64,000 nt of DNA, from contig NZ_CP120737.1 in NCBI RefSeq assembly GCF_029581195.1, positions 4,255,001-4,319,000 on the forward strand. The letters are read 5' to 3'. The DNA is from Solwaraspora sp. WMMD791 (GTDB lineage: Bacteria > Actinomycetota > Actinomycetes > Mycobacteriales > Micromonosporaceae). Position 1 is the stretch's first letter; the number at the start of each line of letters is the position of its first letter. The notes below the pieces were generated by a model. The model had not been told where the DNA came from. It worked only from the letters and a program-made list of their open reading frames with translations, and made no database searches. Both the position numbers and the translations under genes were made by a program. Shown here piece by piece: positions 9,262 through 18,105 of this stretch.

Positions 9262-10095
9262 ATGGATGACACGACGTTGGTATCCCGCTTTCTTCGCGAC
9301 GGCTTCGTGAAGCTGGAGGGTGCCGTCGCGCCGCGCGTGGCAGCGGACTGCGCGCGGCTGCTGTGGCGGGAGACGGGCTGCGATCCGGACGATCCGGCGA
9401 CGTGGACGCAGCCCGTGCACTGGGTGCCCGGCCTGGCGCAGGGGCCGTTCGCCGCCGCTCCCAACTCCCCGTTCCTCCATCACGCGTACGACCTGCTCGT
9501 CGGTCCGGGCCGCTGGGAGCCGCGCTACTCGCTGGGCACGTTCCCGCTGCGCTTCCCGCACGAGGAGGAGCCGGACGACGCGGGCTGGCACATCGAGGGC
9601 AGCTATCTGCCGGAGGGCGAGAGCTGGTACTTCACCAATCTGCGCTCCCGGGGCCGGGCGCTGCTGATGCTGTTCCTGTTCAGCGAGGTCGGTGAGAAGG
9701 ACGCCCCGACCCGGATCCGGGTCGGCTCCCACCTCGACGTGCCGAAGGTGCTGGAGGCGTACGGGGAGGATGGAGCGAGTGGACTGGCCATTGCGCCTGA
9801 CCTGGTGGCGGCATCCGAGCATCGGCCGCTCGCCCTCGCCACCGGCTCTCCGGGCGACGTCTTCCTGTGCCACCCGTTCCTGGTGCACGCGGCGCAACCG
9901 CACCACGGAACGCGGCCCCGCTTCATGGCCCAACCGCCGTTGATGCCAGCCGCACCGTACGAACTGGAGCGGGCCGACGGCGCATACTCACCCGTAGAGA
10001 TCGCGATCCGTCGGGGTCTCGGGCAGGAGACCCCCGGTCCGGACGGGGACGGCACCGGCTGCGGCGCCGGGGCGACCTGCTCCGTCCGTTCCTGA
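9262..10095 (+). CDS. PhyH-like Fe(II)/2-oxoglutarate dioxygenase family protein
   Basis: A 277-residue protein resembling the phytanoyl-CoA dioxygenase (PhyH) family of non-heme iron oxygenases. The N-terminus (LVSRFLRDGFVKLEGAV) is typical. The facial triad would be His and Glu of GWHIEGSY plus His of LCHPFLVHAA, with Arg of GTRPRF as the likely 2-oxoglutarate ligand. The usual HxD is HxE here, as known in clavaminate synthase and AsnO. ATG at 9262 was chosen over ATG at 9253, three codons upstream. The C-terminal Gly/Cys-rich tail is unusual. It is followed at once by the SpoU gene, so the two are probably co-transcribed. The substrate is unknown. Confidence 0.72.
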   Translation: MDDTTLVSRFLRDGFVKLEGAVAPRVAADCARLLWRETGCDPDDPATWTQPVHWVPGLAQGPFAAAPNSPFLHHAYDLLVGPGRWEPRYSLGTFPLRFPHEEEPDDAGWHIEGSYLPEGESWYFTNLRSRGRALLMLFLFSEVGEKDAPTRIRVGSHLDVPKVLEAYGEDGASGLAIAPDLVAASEHRPLALATGSPGDVFLCHPFLVHAAQPHHGTRPRFMAQPPLMPAAPYELERADGAYSPVEIAIRRGLGQETPGPDGDGTGCGAGATCSVRS

Positions 10096-10134
10096 GTGCC
10101 TGAGCCGGCCAAGTGCGTCGGAGGCGGGTTGGCA

Positions 10135-11004
10135 GTGGTCCTGCGGGTGAGTACGCGCAATGCCCGGTTCCAGCAGTGGAAAGCTCTCCTCGGGAATCGG
10201 ACCAAGCGGCAGCGACGTGGCGAGTTCCTCGTGCAGGGCGTGCGCCCGATCACCATGGCCGTCGAACACGGCTGGCAGATTCGGGAGCTGCTCTACGACA
10301 CCAGCGCTCAGCTGTCCGGCTGGGCACGCGAGGCCCTGGACACAGTCCGGGCTGAGAAGTGCGCCGTCTCGCGTGAACTGATGCACGAACTGGGAGGCAA
10401 GGCAGACAACGTTCCAGAGCTGCTGGCCGTGGTCGCGCTGCCGGAGGACGACCTGCGCCGTATCCCGGTCGGTCCGACCATGCTCACCGTTGTGTTCGAT
10501 CGGCCCACCAGCCCCGGCAACATCGGGACCCTCGTTCGGTCGGCGGACGCCTTCGGCGCTGGCGGCGTCATCGTCACCGGTCACGCCGCCGACGTGTACG
10601 ACCCGAAGGCGGTCCGGGCGAGCACCGGCTCGCTGTTCGCCTTACCTGTGGTCCGGGTGCCCTCCCACCAGGCCGTTCTGTCCTGGGTCGCTGACGTCCG
10701 TGCCGGCGGCATCGGCATGAGCATCATGGGAACCGATGAGCGCGGCACTCTGGACGCCGCCGAGTACGACTTCACCCAACCCACCCTGGCGTTGATCGGA
10801 AACGAGACCACCGGCCTCAGTTCCGGCTGGCGCGAGGCATGCGACCAGCTCGTCCGAATCCCCATGTTCGGGTCCGCCAGCTCTCTGAACGCGGCGACCG
10901 CCGCGACTGTCGTGCTGTACGAATCGGCACGCCAGCGGGCCGCCGTCGCCGGCGGTAGGGCACTGATCGCAGGCGGCTGCGCCGTACGCGCAGATCGCCG
11001 ATAG
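10135..11004 (+). CDS. SpoU/TrmH-family RNA 2'-O-methyltransferase
   Basis: A 289-residue SPOUT-class methyltransferase that would transfer a methyl group from SAM to a ribose 2'-OH of rRNA or tRNA. An N-terminal substrate-binding domain (about 1-110, RGEFLVQGVRPI) precedes the knotted catalytic domain. All three family motifs are present: motif 1 SPGNIGTLVRSADAFG with Asn and Arg, motif 2 LALIGNETTGLS with Glu, and motif 3 IPMFGSASSLNAATA. GTG at 10135 was chosen because GGAGG lies about ten bases upstream; GTG at 10096, abutting the previous stop, is possible. A homologue can confer resistance to ribosome-targeting antibiotics (TsnR-like), but nothing here shows this. Confidence 0.85.
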   Translation: MVLRVSTRNARFQQWKALLGNRTKRQRRGEFLVQGVRPITMAVEHGWQIRELLYDTSAQLSGWAREALDTVRAEKCAVSRELMHELGGKADNVPELLAVVALPEDDLRRIPVGPTMLTVVFDRPTSPGNIGTLVRSADAFGAGGVIVTGHAADVYDPKAVRASTGSLFALPVVRVPSHQAVLSWVADVRAGGIGMSIMGTDERGTLDAAEYDFTQPTLALIGNETTGLSSGWREACDQLVRIPMFGSASSLNAATAATVVLYESARQRAAVAGGRALIAGGCAVRADRR

Positions 11005-11558
11005 CAGCCGCTCCGCCATGACCTCCGGCCGCCGCAACGACTCCCAACCGACTCCGTCCGGGGCATGAAACGCTACGGACTGCCGACGGCGCTCGGCCGG
11101 CGGGGATCCCGCCGCCCTGACCACGGGCGATGTCACGTCCCTTGCTCGCACTCTCATCGGCTGAAGCCGTGAGTCCCTCCGGCTATGTCCCGGAGGTCGT
11201 GTCTGTGGTGGGGCCCTCGCCCGCCGAGGCGGCGGGCCAATCGGTCGCGCGGATGTCCACGCCAGTCGGCGGTGACGGCGCGTACGAAAGCACGGGGTGT
11301 CGCGATCAGAAGGGCAGTACCGCCGAGGAGGACCAGGTCGGGGTCTGGCGTTCCTCGCCACGTGCCTTGATGTCACCGGGAATTGCCTGGTTGAACTCGG
11401 CGGCGAACGCGTCACCGGTCCAGCACTTTCCGCATCGCCGACGCCGTCGTGGAACCTGGGTGTTCCCTGGGTGCTCCCCGCAGAGTTCGCATTTCCGACA
11501 AGCCCGGCTAGTTGAGGCCGAGCAACCCATCGACAAACTCACATTTTTCCAGTTCAGA
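11005..11558. other. Intergenic stretch; one weak small ORF candidate
   Basis: No confident gene is present between the SpoU gene and tRNA-Lys. On the minus strand, 11306-11542 could encode 78 residues with a CxxCxxC...CxxC pattern (ACRKCELC and RCGKCW), which would suit a small zinc-ribbon protein. It has no supporting neighbour or clear ribosome-binding site, so I do not call it as a gene. Plus-strand frames here look like chance. Confidence 0.3.
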
Positions 11559-11634
11559 TGGTGGGCCGCCTGGGACTCGAACCCAGAACCTAAGGATTAA
11601 AAGTCCTCAGCTCTGCCGATTGAGCTAACGGCCC
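11559..11634 (-). tRNA. tRNA-Lys (anticodon TTT)
   Basis: A complete 76-base cloverleaf including an encoded CCA end. The acceptor arms GGGCCGT/GCGGCCC pair over seven positions (one T-G). The D-arm GCTC..GAGC, the anticodon loop CTTTTAA in a GAGGA/TCCTT stem, and the T-arm CTGGG-TTCGAGT-CCCAG are all present. The anticodon TTT reads AAA/AAG lysine codons. Confidence 0.95.
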
Positions 11635-11639
11635 GTCAA

Positions 11640-12039
11640 GGGCCTAGCCTACTCCGCCTGGCTGTGGGCCCTGCGTCCGCCTGTCGGCTGCCTGGGTGTC
11701 GGGGAGCGCGGTTGGCGGGTGGACGGTGCTGGCGGGCGTGTTGGTTAGTGGTCGGGCTGGGCTGTCGGCTGGTTGATGGGGCGGCGCGGTCGACTCTTGC
11801 GGGAGATCGACATGGAGATGGTGCAACGCCGCCTTGGGGCAGGTTACTGGCTCGAGGGTGGCCTGCGTCGGTGTCCGGGGTGGGGTGGTGGGTTCGGGGT
11901 CATGGGCGTGGGTCAGCGTCGGTGGGGGTGGGTCGTGGGTGGTTGTCGGAGGTGGTAGCGGAGGGTGGAGGTGGTGATCGGGGGAGGTGGCCGATGGTGC
12001 GCCATCGGGGTTGTGGGCGCTGGTGAAGACGTCGACGGC
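11640..12039. other. Low-complexity, strand-skewed region without a gene
   Basis: The plus strand is rich in G and T (GGTGGTGG-type runs), which opens long Pro/Thr/His-rich frames on the minus strand. Those frames have no domain, no codon-position bias and no start signal. I read this as non-coding sequence or the decayed flank of the adjacent transposase remnant. Confidence 0.5.
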
Positions 12040-12215
12040 GTGGTTGGTGCGGGATTCGGTGGGCTGCCAAGCCCCAGTCGACACCGCGATGTCCTTCTCC
12101 ATCCGCCTGTCGGCGTGCCACAACACGATCCGCGCCCGGGTGCCGACCGCAGCCGACACTCCAGCGCTGTTGCTCAACGCCCGAAGCTCCACCCGCTCAT
12201 CCGCTGAGCTCCACG
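12040..12215 (-). pseudogene. IS630-type transposase N-terminal fragment
   Basis: The minus-strand translation contains SADERVELRALSN and VGTRARIVLWHADRR followed by MEKDIAV. This matches the N-terminal helix-turn-helix segment of IS630-family transposases (typically ERxELxxL...RARIVLxxAxG). Only this piece is left; the DDE catalytic part is missing and the downstream sequence is low complexity. It lies just beyond the end of the siderophore-interacting gene. Confidence 0.55.
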
Positions 12216-12269
12216 AAGCACAGCCAACCACACTGGCATCAGGTCGAAGACAGCAGGACCACGAGACCA

Positions 12270-13016
12270 CTAGTCCATCCCCTTGCGGCCCGGGGTCCAG
12301 AACGGCTTGGTGATCACGTTGCGGCGCGGCCAGTTCCGCTCCTCGACCAGGTGGCGGCGGACCAGCTGGATCGTCCGGGCTTCCCCGGCCAGGTAGGCGC
12401 GACCGGGCTCGGCGGGCAGCTCCAACCTGCGGACGGCCTCGACCAGCGTCTCGGAGGAAGCTGCCGACCGGCCCCGGCGGTAGCTCCACTCCAGGTCCCA
12501 GCCCGTCTTTGGGTCCAGGCGCCCGTCGTGGGAGTCGATCAGGTTCAGGCGCTCGTCCGGGGAGTCGATCTCGAACCGGCCGAAGACCCGGGCGTCGGCC
12601 GGCAGCGCCCGCAGCATCGGACCGTAGGCGGCCTGCGCGGTCTCCTCCCCGGCGAAGAGGTGGTACGGCGCCGGCGCGGTGACGAAGGTGCCCTGCGGTT
12701 TCATCAGCATCAGCTCGTCGCCCGGCCGGGTGGTGCGTGCCCACTCGGCGCCAGGGCCGTCCCCGTGGTCGAAGACGACCAGCTCCATGGTCTGGTCCTG
12801 GTAGCTCCACACCGTGTAGGTGCGCAGCGTGCCGACCAGCCAGTCGACGGCGGTCGGCCCCGGGGCGAGCTGCAGGCGTACGTGCTGGCCGGGCAGCCAG
12901 TCGAGACCCGTCAGGTCGGGCCCGGTCAGCGTGACCAGCCGTAGGCGGGGGCCCAGCGGCTCGACCGCGTGAACCTGGGCGGCGACCAGCAGGCGGTCGA
13001 GCAGGCGACTCTTCAC
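12270..13016 (-). CDS. Siderophore-interacting protein (FAD-dependent ferric reductase family)
   Basis: A 248-residue cytoplasmic flavoprotein of the SIP/ViuB family, which reduces ferric siderophores after uptake to release iron. The FAD-binding beta barrel is at residues 1-115; LRTYTVW is the R-x-Y-T flavin motif and PGQHVRLQL precedes it. ARTTRPGDELMLMKPQG and the NAD(P)H-binding half follow, ending in the family-typical KPFWTPGRKGMD. The start is ATG at 13016. It is divergent from a TetR gene, with two copies of a palindromic operator between, so its expression is probably set by that repressor rather than by an iron regulator alone. Confidence 0.9.
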   Translation of the reverse strand: MKSRLLDRLLVAAQVHAVEPLGPRLRLVTLTGPDLTGLDWLPGQHVRLQLAPGPTAVDWLVGTLRTYTVWSYQDQTMELVVFDHGDGPGAEWARTTRPGDELMLMKPQGTFVTAPAPYHLFAGEETAQAAYGPMLRALPADARVFGRFEIDSPDERLNLIDSHDGRLDPKTGWDLEWSYRRGRSAASSETLVEAVRRLELPAEPGRAYLAGEARTIQLVRRHLVEERNWPRRNVITKPFWTPGRKGMD

Positions 13017-13049
13017 GGTCGATCCTCACAATCGGAGTCGAGACTGTTC

Positions 13050-13065
13050 CTTGCCGATCGACAAG
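13050..13065. promoter_or_regulatory. TetR operator 1 (imperfect)
   Basis: CTTGCCGATCGACAAG is the same palindrome as the site at 13071-13088 with one mismatch. It is nearer to the siderophore-interacting gene and about 21 bases from the second site centre to centre, two helical turns, so two dimers could bind the same face of the DNA. Confidence 0.75.
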
Positions 13066-13070
13066 ACACG

Positions 13071-13088
13071 ACTTGCCGATCGGCAAGT
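13071..13088. promoter_or_regulatory. TetR operator 2 (perfect palindrome)
   Basis: ACTTGCCGATCGGCAAGT is a perfect 18-base palindrome just upstream of the TATACC -10-like hexamer and GTG start of the TetR gene. This position suits autorepression and joint repression of the divergent flavoprotein gene. Confidence 0.8.
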
Positions 13089-13102
13089 TATACCCTGTGG
13101 CA

Positions 13103-13684
13103 GTGACCTCCGCCAACCCCACTCCCGAGCCGATGCGGGAGCGCATCGTGGACGTCGCCGTCGAACTGTTCGCCCGCCAGGGCTACCAGGGCACGTCGCT
13201 GCGGCACATCGCGGAGCGGCTCGGCGTCAGCAAAGCGGCGGTGTACCACCACTTCCACGCAAAGGACGACATCGCCCGCACGGTCATCAGCCGGGCCCTC
13301 GACGTACTCACCGAGGCGTCCGACCGGCTGGTGGTGGCCGGTACCGACCCGGGGGCCTGGCAGCGGGCCCTGCCGCAGATCATCGACATCGCCCTGCGGC
13401 ACCGGCAGATGCTCGTGGTTCTGGAACGCAACGAGGACGTCTTCCACTCGCTGTTCGCCAACGACCCCGAGGTCGGCGCCCGAATGGCGGCGCAGAACAC
13501 GAAGCTGTCGGCGCTCTTCGCCGACCCGGCGCTCGACCCGCAGGTCAGGGTCCGGCTCGGCAGCACTCTGGGCGCGATCTTCGGCCCCCTGGTGATGCTG
13601 TCGGACCACTATCAGGACCTACCAGCCGACCAGCTGCGCAAGCAGCTGATGGAGGTCATCAAGGTGCTGCTGGGCGACCTGTGA
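13103..13684 (+). CDS. TetR-family transcriptional repressor
   Basis: A 193-residue TetR/AcrR-type repressor. The N-terminal DNA-binding domain is clear: MRERIVDVAVELFARQGYQG, then TSLRHIAERLGVSKAAVYHHFHAKDDI, the HTH with the family-typical YxHF. The C-terminal ligand domain has no recognised specificity. GTG at 13103 was chosen: TATACC at 13089-13094 sits nine bases before it, consistent with a leaderless message. The longer frame from TTG at 13073 would start inside the operator. It most likely represses itself and the divergent siderophore-interacting gene through the two palindromes between them. Confidence 0.85.
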   Translation: MTSANPTPEPMRERIVDVAVELFARQGYQGTSLRHIAERLGVSKAAVYHHFHAKDDIARTVISRALDVLTEASDRLVVAGTDPGAWQRALPQIIDIALRHRQMLVVLERNEDVFHSLFANDPEVGARMAAQNTKLSALFADPALDPQVRVRLGSTLGAIFGPLVMLSDHYQDLPADQLRKQLMEVIKVLLGDL

Positions 13685-13712
13685 CCTAGTGCCTCGTCTT
13701 TGAACGTTGATC

Positions 13713-14255
13713 GTGCGTCAGGTGTCGATGGCCGAGGGCCAGCGGTTGCAGCGGATCATCCGGACCGCGAAGGACCCGGTCGAAGCTGCGCCGGGCGATC
13801 GGGGTGCTGATGTCCGCCCAGGGACAGCCGACCCCGGACATCGCTCACCTGCTCACCGCCAGCGAGGACTACGTCCGACATCATCCACAGGTTCAGCAAA
13901 CGGGGGTTCGACGGGTTGTCCCCAAAATGGAGCGGGGCGCATCGAGACCATCCGGCGGATACTGCACGAACGCGGCGTGTCGTGGCAGGCCACCAAGACG
14001 TGGAAGGCCTGCACCGACCCCGGCTCAACGTCGAGGATGCGCCGGATCCTGGACCTCTACGACCACCCACCCGCCGACGGCAGGGTGCCCTGCGTGGACG
14101 AGTTCGGGCCACGGAATCCGCAACCCCGCCCAGGACGGTCCTGGCGACCTGTCGCACACCCTGCGGCTGGTGCCACCTATACCCGTGACCAGGGCTTACG
14201 GCGCAGGATCGCCGCCCCGGACCCGGCTGCCGCCGCTTCGGTCACCTGCCGGGGC
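13713..14255 (+). pseudogene. Degenerate IS630-family transposase
   Basis: Pieces of one IS630-type transposase appear in order but in different frames: VRQVSMAEGQRLQRIIRTAKDP, then LMSAQGQPTPDIAHLLTASEDYV, then SPKWSG, then IETIRRILHERGVSWQATKTW...MRRILDLYDHPPADGRVPCVDEFGP, the last containing the first catalytic Asp. At least four frame changes separate them, and the C-terminal DDE residues are not found. The element is dead. It starts about 25 bases after the TetR stop and ends just before the sigma-factor gene; terminal inverted repeats could not be identified. Confidence 0.8.
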
Positions 14256-14293
14256 TGGTCGTGGGGGGATGGACCCGCGACCGCAGCGCCCAC

Positions 14294-14905
14294 TCAGCCG
14301 TGGTCGAATCCTCGGGCGTGCAACTCCTGGCGAAGGGCGCGCAGTGCGTGGAACAGGCGGGACTTGACCGTCCCGACCGGAATCCCCAGCATTTCAGCGA
14401 CCTGGGCACCCGGCCGGTCCCGCAGGTAGACCTCGACCAGGACGCTGCGCCACCGGTCCGGCAGCGACGCGATCGCCACCCGTACCTCGGCCGCGTCGAG
14501 AATCCGGTCCACCGGGTTGTCCGGGTCGGCGTGTTCGTCGACCGGCTGCGTCTGCCGGGCGGTACGCAGATGGTCGATCGCGAGGTTCCTGGCCACGGTG
14601 AACAACCACTGTTGGCCCCACCGTCCGTCATCCGACCGGGCCTGCGGGTTTCGCCAGGCTCGCAGCAACGTCTCCTGCAGGATGTCCTCGGCCCGGTGCC
14701 GGTCTCCGTTGGTGAGGCGAACGACATAGCCCAGTAGTGGTGCCGCCTGTGTCTCGTAGAGCTCGCGCAGCGCACCGTCGTCCGTCGACGGCCGCCCCGG
14801 TCGTACGGCACTGACATCCATCACATCGGTCACTCTGGATCCGTCCTGCCCCGCCACAGTGGGCGCCCGCCCCACGTCATCGGGGACAACGTATCGGACA
14901 GACAT
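14294..14905 (-). CDS. ECF RNA polymerase sigma factor
   Basis: A 203-residue extracytoplasmic-function sigma factor. Region 2 (about 45-115) has AEDILQETLLRAWRNPQA and WLFTVARNLAIDHLRTAR; region 4 (about 140-195) has LPDRWRSVLVEVYLRDRPGAQVAEMLGIPVGTVKSRLFHALRAL. The start is uncertain: ATG at 14905 lacks a clear ribosome-binding site, and GTG at 14833 or ATG at 14821 would give a more usual length. It lies 145 bases downstream of a zinc anti-sigma gene on the same strand, opposite to the usual order. It is a paralogue of the sigma factor at 36869-37426 (shared LQETL.RAW, WLFTVAR.IAIDH, GTVKSR.F.ALRAL). Its targets were not identified. Confidence 0.9.
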   Translation of the reverse strand: MSVRYVVPDDVGRAPTVAGQDGSRVTDVMDVSAVRPGRPSTDDGALRELYETQAAPLLGYVVRLTNGDRHRAEDILQETLLRAWRNPQARSDDGRWGQQWLFTVARNLAIDHLRTARQTQPVDEHADPDNPVDRILDAAEVRVAIASLPDRWRSVLVEVYLRDRPGAQVAEMLGIPVGTVKSRLFHALRALRQELHARGFDHG

Positions 14906-15050
14906 CGATGCCGTCGAGGTAACTCGTACCGATTTACGTTCTCCGAATGTACAGGTGACAGCCGTGTGTCAGGACTGTTTCCGGCTGGCTACCGGGGCCG
15001 GAAACGGGGTCGCGACGAAGCAGGTGATCGGGCCGCCGGCACCGGATTCG

Positions 15051-15452
15051 CTATCCCCGCCGGGTCGACGGCAACGGACGCGGCCGGCGCTGCTCACGGG
15101 CGCCCAGGACCAGGTCGAATCGGCAGCGGGTCGGTGCGACCGTGGCCGGCACCGGCCGGGCGGGCGCCGCCGGGTCGTCGGGCCCCGCCGCGGCGTCCCG
15201 GCCGACAAGGTCCGCAGGGTCCCGGCCGGCAAGGTCCGCGACGTCCGAGGCGACGAGGTCCGCCAGGTCCGCCGGTTGGAGCAGCCTCAGTGCGATGGCC
15301 ACCGTACGCAGGCTGGCCACCGACTCGCGACATGCCGGACACCCGGCCAGGTGGCCACGGGCCGCCTCGGCCTCCACCCGGTCGAGCCGCCCGAGCACGT
15401 ATGCGCCGAGCAGCTTCTCGATCGCCGGGTCAGGGCATTCTCCGCCGATCAT
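15051..15452 (-). CDS. Zinc-finger (ZAS) anti-sigma factor, soluble
   Basis: A 133-residue protein with an N-terminal anti-sigma domain. The ZAS motif is His34-x3-Cys38-x2-Cys41 (GHLAGCPACRE), with Cys6 as a possible fourth zinc ligand. No membrane segment follows, only an Asp/Ala/Pro-rich linker, so it would be a cytoplasmic, possibly redox-responsive antagonist of the sigma factor just downstream. Motif spacing and Cys6 are identical to those of the membrane anti-sigma protein at 32419, supporting a duplicated sigma/anti-sigma module. The start is ATG at 15452. Confidence 0.8.
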   Translation of the reverse strand: MIGGECPDPAIEKLLGAYVLGRLDRVEAEAARGHLAGCPACRESVASLRTVAIALRLLQPADLADLVASDVADLAGRDPADLVGRDAAAGPDDPAAPARPVPATVAPTRCRFDLVLGAREQRRPRPLPSTRRG

Positions 15453-15630
15453 GCGGTGCGCCGCGCTGGAAGTTGAACCATCTGAACAATCACGGTGGTC
15501 ATCGCCGCAACCTTCGCTCGTACGAACGTTTCCTCAAGGTAACGAGCGGAAGGCGGTGACAGTTCGATGAGCCAGGTGAGGGGAATCCCTGTTCCCGCTA
15601 CCTGGCCCGACCTCCAGACGCCGGAGGCGG

Positions 15631-18066
15631 TCACGCCACCGCCCCCGGCAGACTCGCTTCGCTCACGACGACGGGTAGATCCTCGACGGTGAGCAGGGCC
15701 AACTCGGCGTTGGTGACATCGACGGCGGCAGCCAGCCGGGACGCCTGCATGTCGGCCATCCGTTCGAACACCTTCCGGGCCTCCCGGCCGTTGCCGAACG
15801 TGCCGTCCTTCGGGATGCGGTCGAAGTACGCCAGCAGCGCCGAAGCGGCAGCGGGGTCCAGCTGATAGTCATGTCCGGCGCAGTGGTTCTCGACGATCGT
15901 CACCAGCTCGGCCGGGCTGTAGTTGGCGAACTCGATGGTCCGGCTGAACCTCGACTCCAGCCCCGGGTTCGCCTGCAGGAACCGCTGCATGTCGGCGGAG
16001 TAGCCGGCGGCGATCACGACCACCTCGTCACGGTGGTCCTCCATCAGCTTCACCAGCGTGTCGATGGCCTCTCGGCCGAAGTCCGGGCCGGTGCCGCCCC
16101 GGCTGTTGCTCAACGTGTAGGCCTCGTCGATGAAGAGCACCCCGCCGAGCGCCGAGTTGAACGCCTCCGTGGTCTTGATCGCCGTACCGCCGATGATCTG
16201 CGCGACGAGGTCGGCGCGAGCCACCTCCACCAGGTGTCCCTTACGCAGCACCCCGAGCTCGGCGAGAATCCGGCCGTACAGCCGGGCGATGGTGGTCTTG
16301 CCGGTGCCGGGGGAACCGGCGAAGACCAGGTGGCGGGCCATCGGCGGAGCGGAGAGCCCGGCCTCCTGACGACGCTTGGACATCTTGTTCAGGTTGATCA
16401 GCGACGTCACTTCCTGCTTGACGCCGTGCAACCCGACCAGTGACTGCAGCTCACGCAACGGGTCGCTGCCCCGGGCCACCGGCCGGTGGTCCTCCCCCGA
16501 CGCCGACGCCGGCACCGCCGACGCCCCGGCGGTCGTCCCGTAGGCGTCCGGCAGTCGGTTGCGACCACTGGTCAGCCCGACCACGGTCAACTGGGCTTCC
16601 GGCTCGTGCTGCCGCAGCCCGGAGCCCTCGTTGTCGTGGACGGTGCAGCCGGTGATCCGCACCTTCCCCTGGGTCCGTACGACGATCCCGTCGCCGGCGT
16701 TCGCGCTGAACTCGGAGTCGACGACCGTCGCGGACGAGCCCTCGGCGAGCACCAGGCCGGGGCCTTCGGCGTCGTGCACCCGGCACGCCGTCAGCGAGAC
16801 GGTCGCCCCCGCGCCGGCCGTCATCCCCTCGCCGCCCACGCCGGCGACCTCGGAATCGGTGAACGACACCACCGCGTCGGTGACCACGACACCGGCGGCG
16901 GATCCGCCGCCGCGCAGGCTCAGCCCGGTGACCGAGGTCTGCGCACCCTCGCCGATCGACATCCCGACGCCACCGCACCGCTCGATGGTGACGTTGTCGA
17001 AGCGGCCACGTGCGCCGTCGACGACCTCGATCGCCGGGCCGTGGCAGCCGCGTACCTCCAGCCGCTGCAGCAGCGGGTCGGCTCCGCCGTCGAGCCGCAC
17101 TCCGGCACCGGTGCAGTCGTCGACCTGCGTGCCGGTCAGCTCCGGAGTGCAGCGGTCGCCGATGCTCACACCGATGCCCGCGACGTCGGCGGCGGCGCAG
17201 CCCTCCAACCGGCCGGCGGACCGTCCACTGAACCGGAACCCGCTGCGCCGGGCCCCAGTGACCCGGCAGCGGCGCAGCGTCGGCGCGCACCGTTCCCCGG
17301 TGAACACCCCGTCGGCGGCGCTGCCCTCCACGACGCAGTCCTCCAGCACCGCCGCGCCGGTGGTGGCCAGGTAGATACCGACACCTCTGGTCCGGCGGAC
17401 CGACAAGCGGCGTACGGTGGCCTCGGACTGCTGCTCGGCGGCGAGTGCCGGCTTGGTCGTCGCGCTGATCTCGGTGTCCTCGATCGAGATTCGGCCGTGG
17501 CCGTTGAGGCAGATCCCGTTTCCCTTGGCCTCCCGGACGGCGCAGGCGCGTACCCGCAGCTCACCATGCTCGGCGACGACCACGCCGGAGGTGCCAAGTT
17601 GCTCCACCCGGCAGTCGTCGAGCATGCTGCCGACCGCCGACGTCACCACCACACCGGCACCGGCCTGGTTGGTGACGCGGCTGCCCCGCATGGTCAGTGA
17701 GCCCTGGTCCCGGACGAAGACCGCCGCCCAGGCCGACGCCGACAGCTCGCATTCGGTGACGCTCAGCTGACCCGAGGTGAGGGCCAGTGCCGGGCTGTCG
17801 CTGTCCGTCGCGGTGATCGTCAGCCCGGAGAGGGCGGCCGATTCGGCGGCGAGGACCACGGGGATGCCCGACGGCGCGGTGATCCGCACCGTACCCGGAC
17901 CGTCCTGGGCCGCGATGGTGACGATCTTCGTCAGAACCAGGTTCTCGGAGTAACTGCCCGCCTGAACGGAGATCACCGATCCGTCGACGGCGGCACGCAA
18001 CGCCTCACCGAGCGTCCGGTACCCCGATCCCGCCGACTGACTGACGGTGATCATCCGCTGCGTCAT
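15631..18066 (-). CDS. Beta-helix / CbxX-type AAA+ ATPase fusion (EccA-like ATPase domain)
   Basis: An 811-residue protein. Residues 1 to about 500 are a right-handed parallel beta-helix made of many about 23-residue rungs ([34 protein letters not shown] and similar). About residues 545-795 form a CbxX/CfxQ-type AAA+ ATPase with Walker [10 protein letters not shown] (Lys590), Walker B VLFIDEAY (Asp647, Glu648) and the [27 protein letters not shown] segment. EccA of ESX systems has the same ATPase type but a TPR-like N-terminal domain; here the beta-helix takes its place. It is the last gene of the leftward T7SS operon, so it may act as a chaperone for secreted substrates. That role is inference; the domain architecture is visible. 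Confidence 0.85.
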   Translation of the reverse strand: MTQRMITVSQSAGSGYRTLGEALRAAVDGSVISVQAGSYSENLVLTKIVTIAAQDGPGTVRITAPSGIPVVLAAESAALSGLTITATDSDSPALALTSGQLSVTECELSASAWAAVFVRDQGSLTMRGSRVTNQAGAGVVVTSAVGSMLDDCRVEQLGTSGVVVAEHGELRVRACAVREAKGNGICLNGHGRISIEDTEISATTKPALAAEQQSEATVRRLSVRRTRGVGIYLATTGAAVLEDCVVEGSAADGVFTGERCAPTLRRCRVTGARRSGFRFSGRSAGRLEGCAAADVAGIGVSIGDRCTPELTGTQVDDCTGAGVRLDGGADPLLQRLEVRGCHGPAIEVVDGARGRFDNVTIERCGGVGMSIGEGAQTSVTGLSLRGGGSAAGVVVTDAVVSFTDSEVAGVGGEGMTAGAGATVSLTACRVHDAEGPGLVLAEGSSATVVDSEFSANAGDGIVVRTQGKVRITGCTVHDNEGSGLRQHEPEAQLTVVGLTSGRNRLPDAYGTTAGASAVPASASGEDHRPVARGSDPLRELQSLVGLHGVKQEVTSLINLNKMSKRRQEAGLSAPPMARHLVFAGSPGTGKTTIARLYGRILAELGVLRKGHLVEVARADLVAQIIGGTAIKTTEAFNSALGGVLFIDEAYTLSNSRGGTGPDFGREAIDTLVKLMEDHRDEVVVIAAGYSADMQRFLQANPGLESRFSRTIEFANYSPAELVTIVENHCAGHDYQLDPAAASALLAYFDRIPKDGTFGNGREARKVFERMADMQASRLAAAVDVTNAELALLTVEDLPVVVSEASLPGAVA

Positions 18067-18105
18067 GTTCCCTACCTTCGTCTGACACCTGTGAGGGTGG
18101 CCGGA

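Noticed and set aside
10096-11004. ECF promoter or attachment site near the SpoU gene and tRNA-Lys
   Set aside because: No matching boxes, no integrase and no repeated tRNA 3' end were found, so an integrative element is not supported.
11644-13146. A 500-codon minus-strand frame covering the siderophore-interacting gene
   Set aside because: It is out of frame with the clear flavoprotein frame and merges low-complexity sequence with a transposase fragment and shadow translation.
14598-14612. GTGAACAAC sites inside both sigma genes as promoters
   Set aside because: They encode the conserved WLFTVAR motif on the opposite strand and have no CGTT/CGTC box at the right distance.
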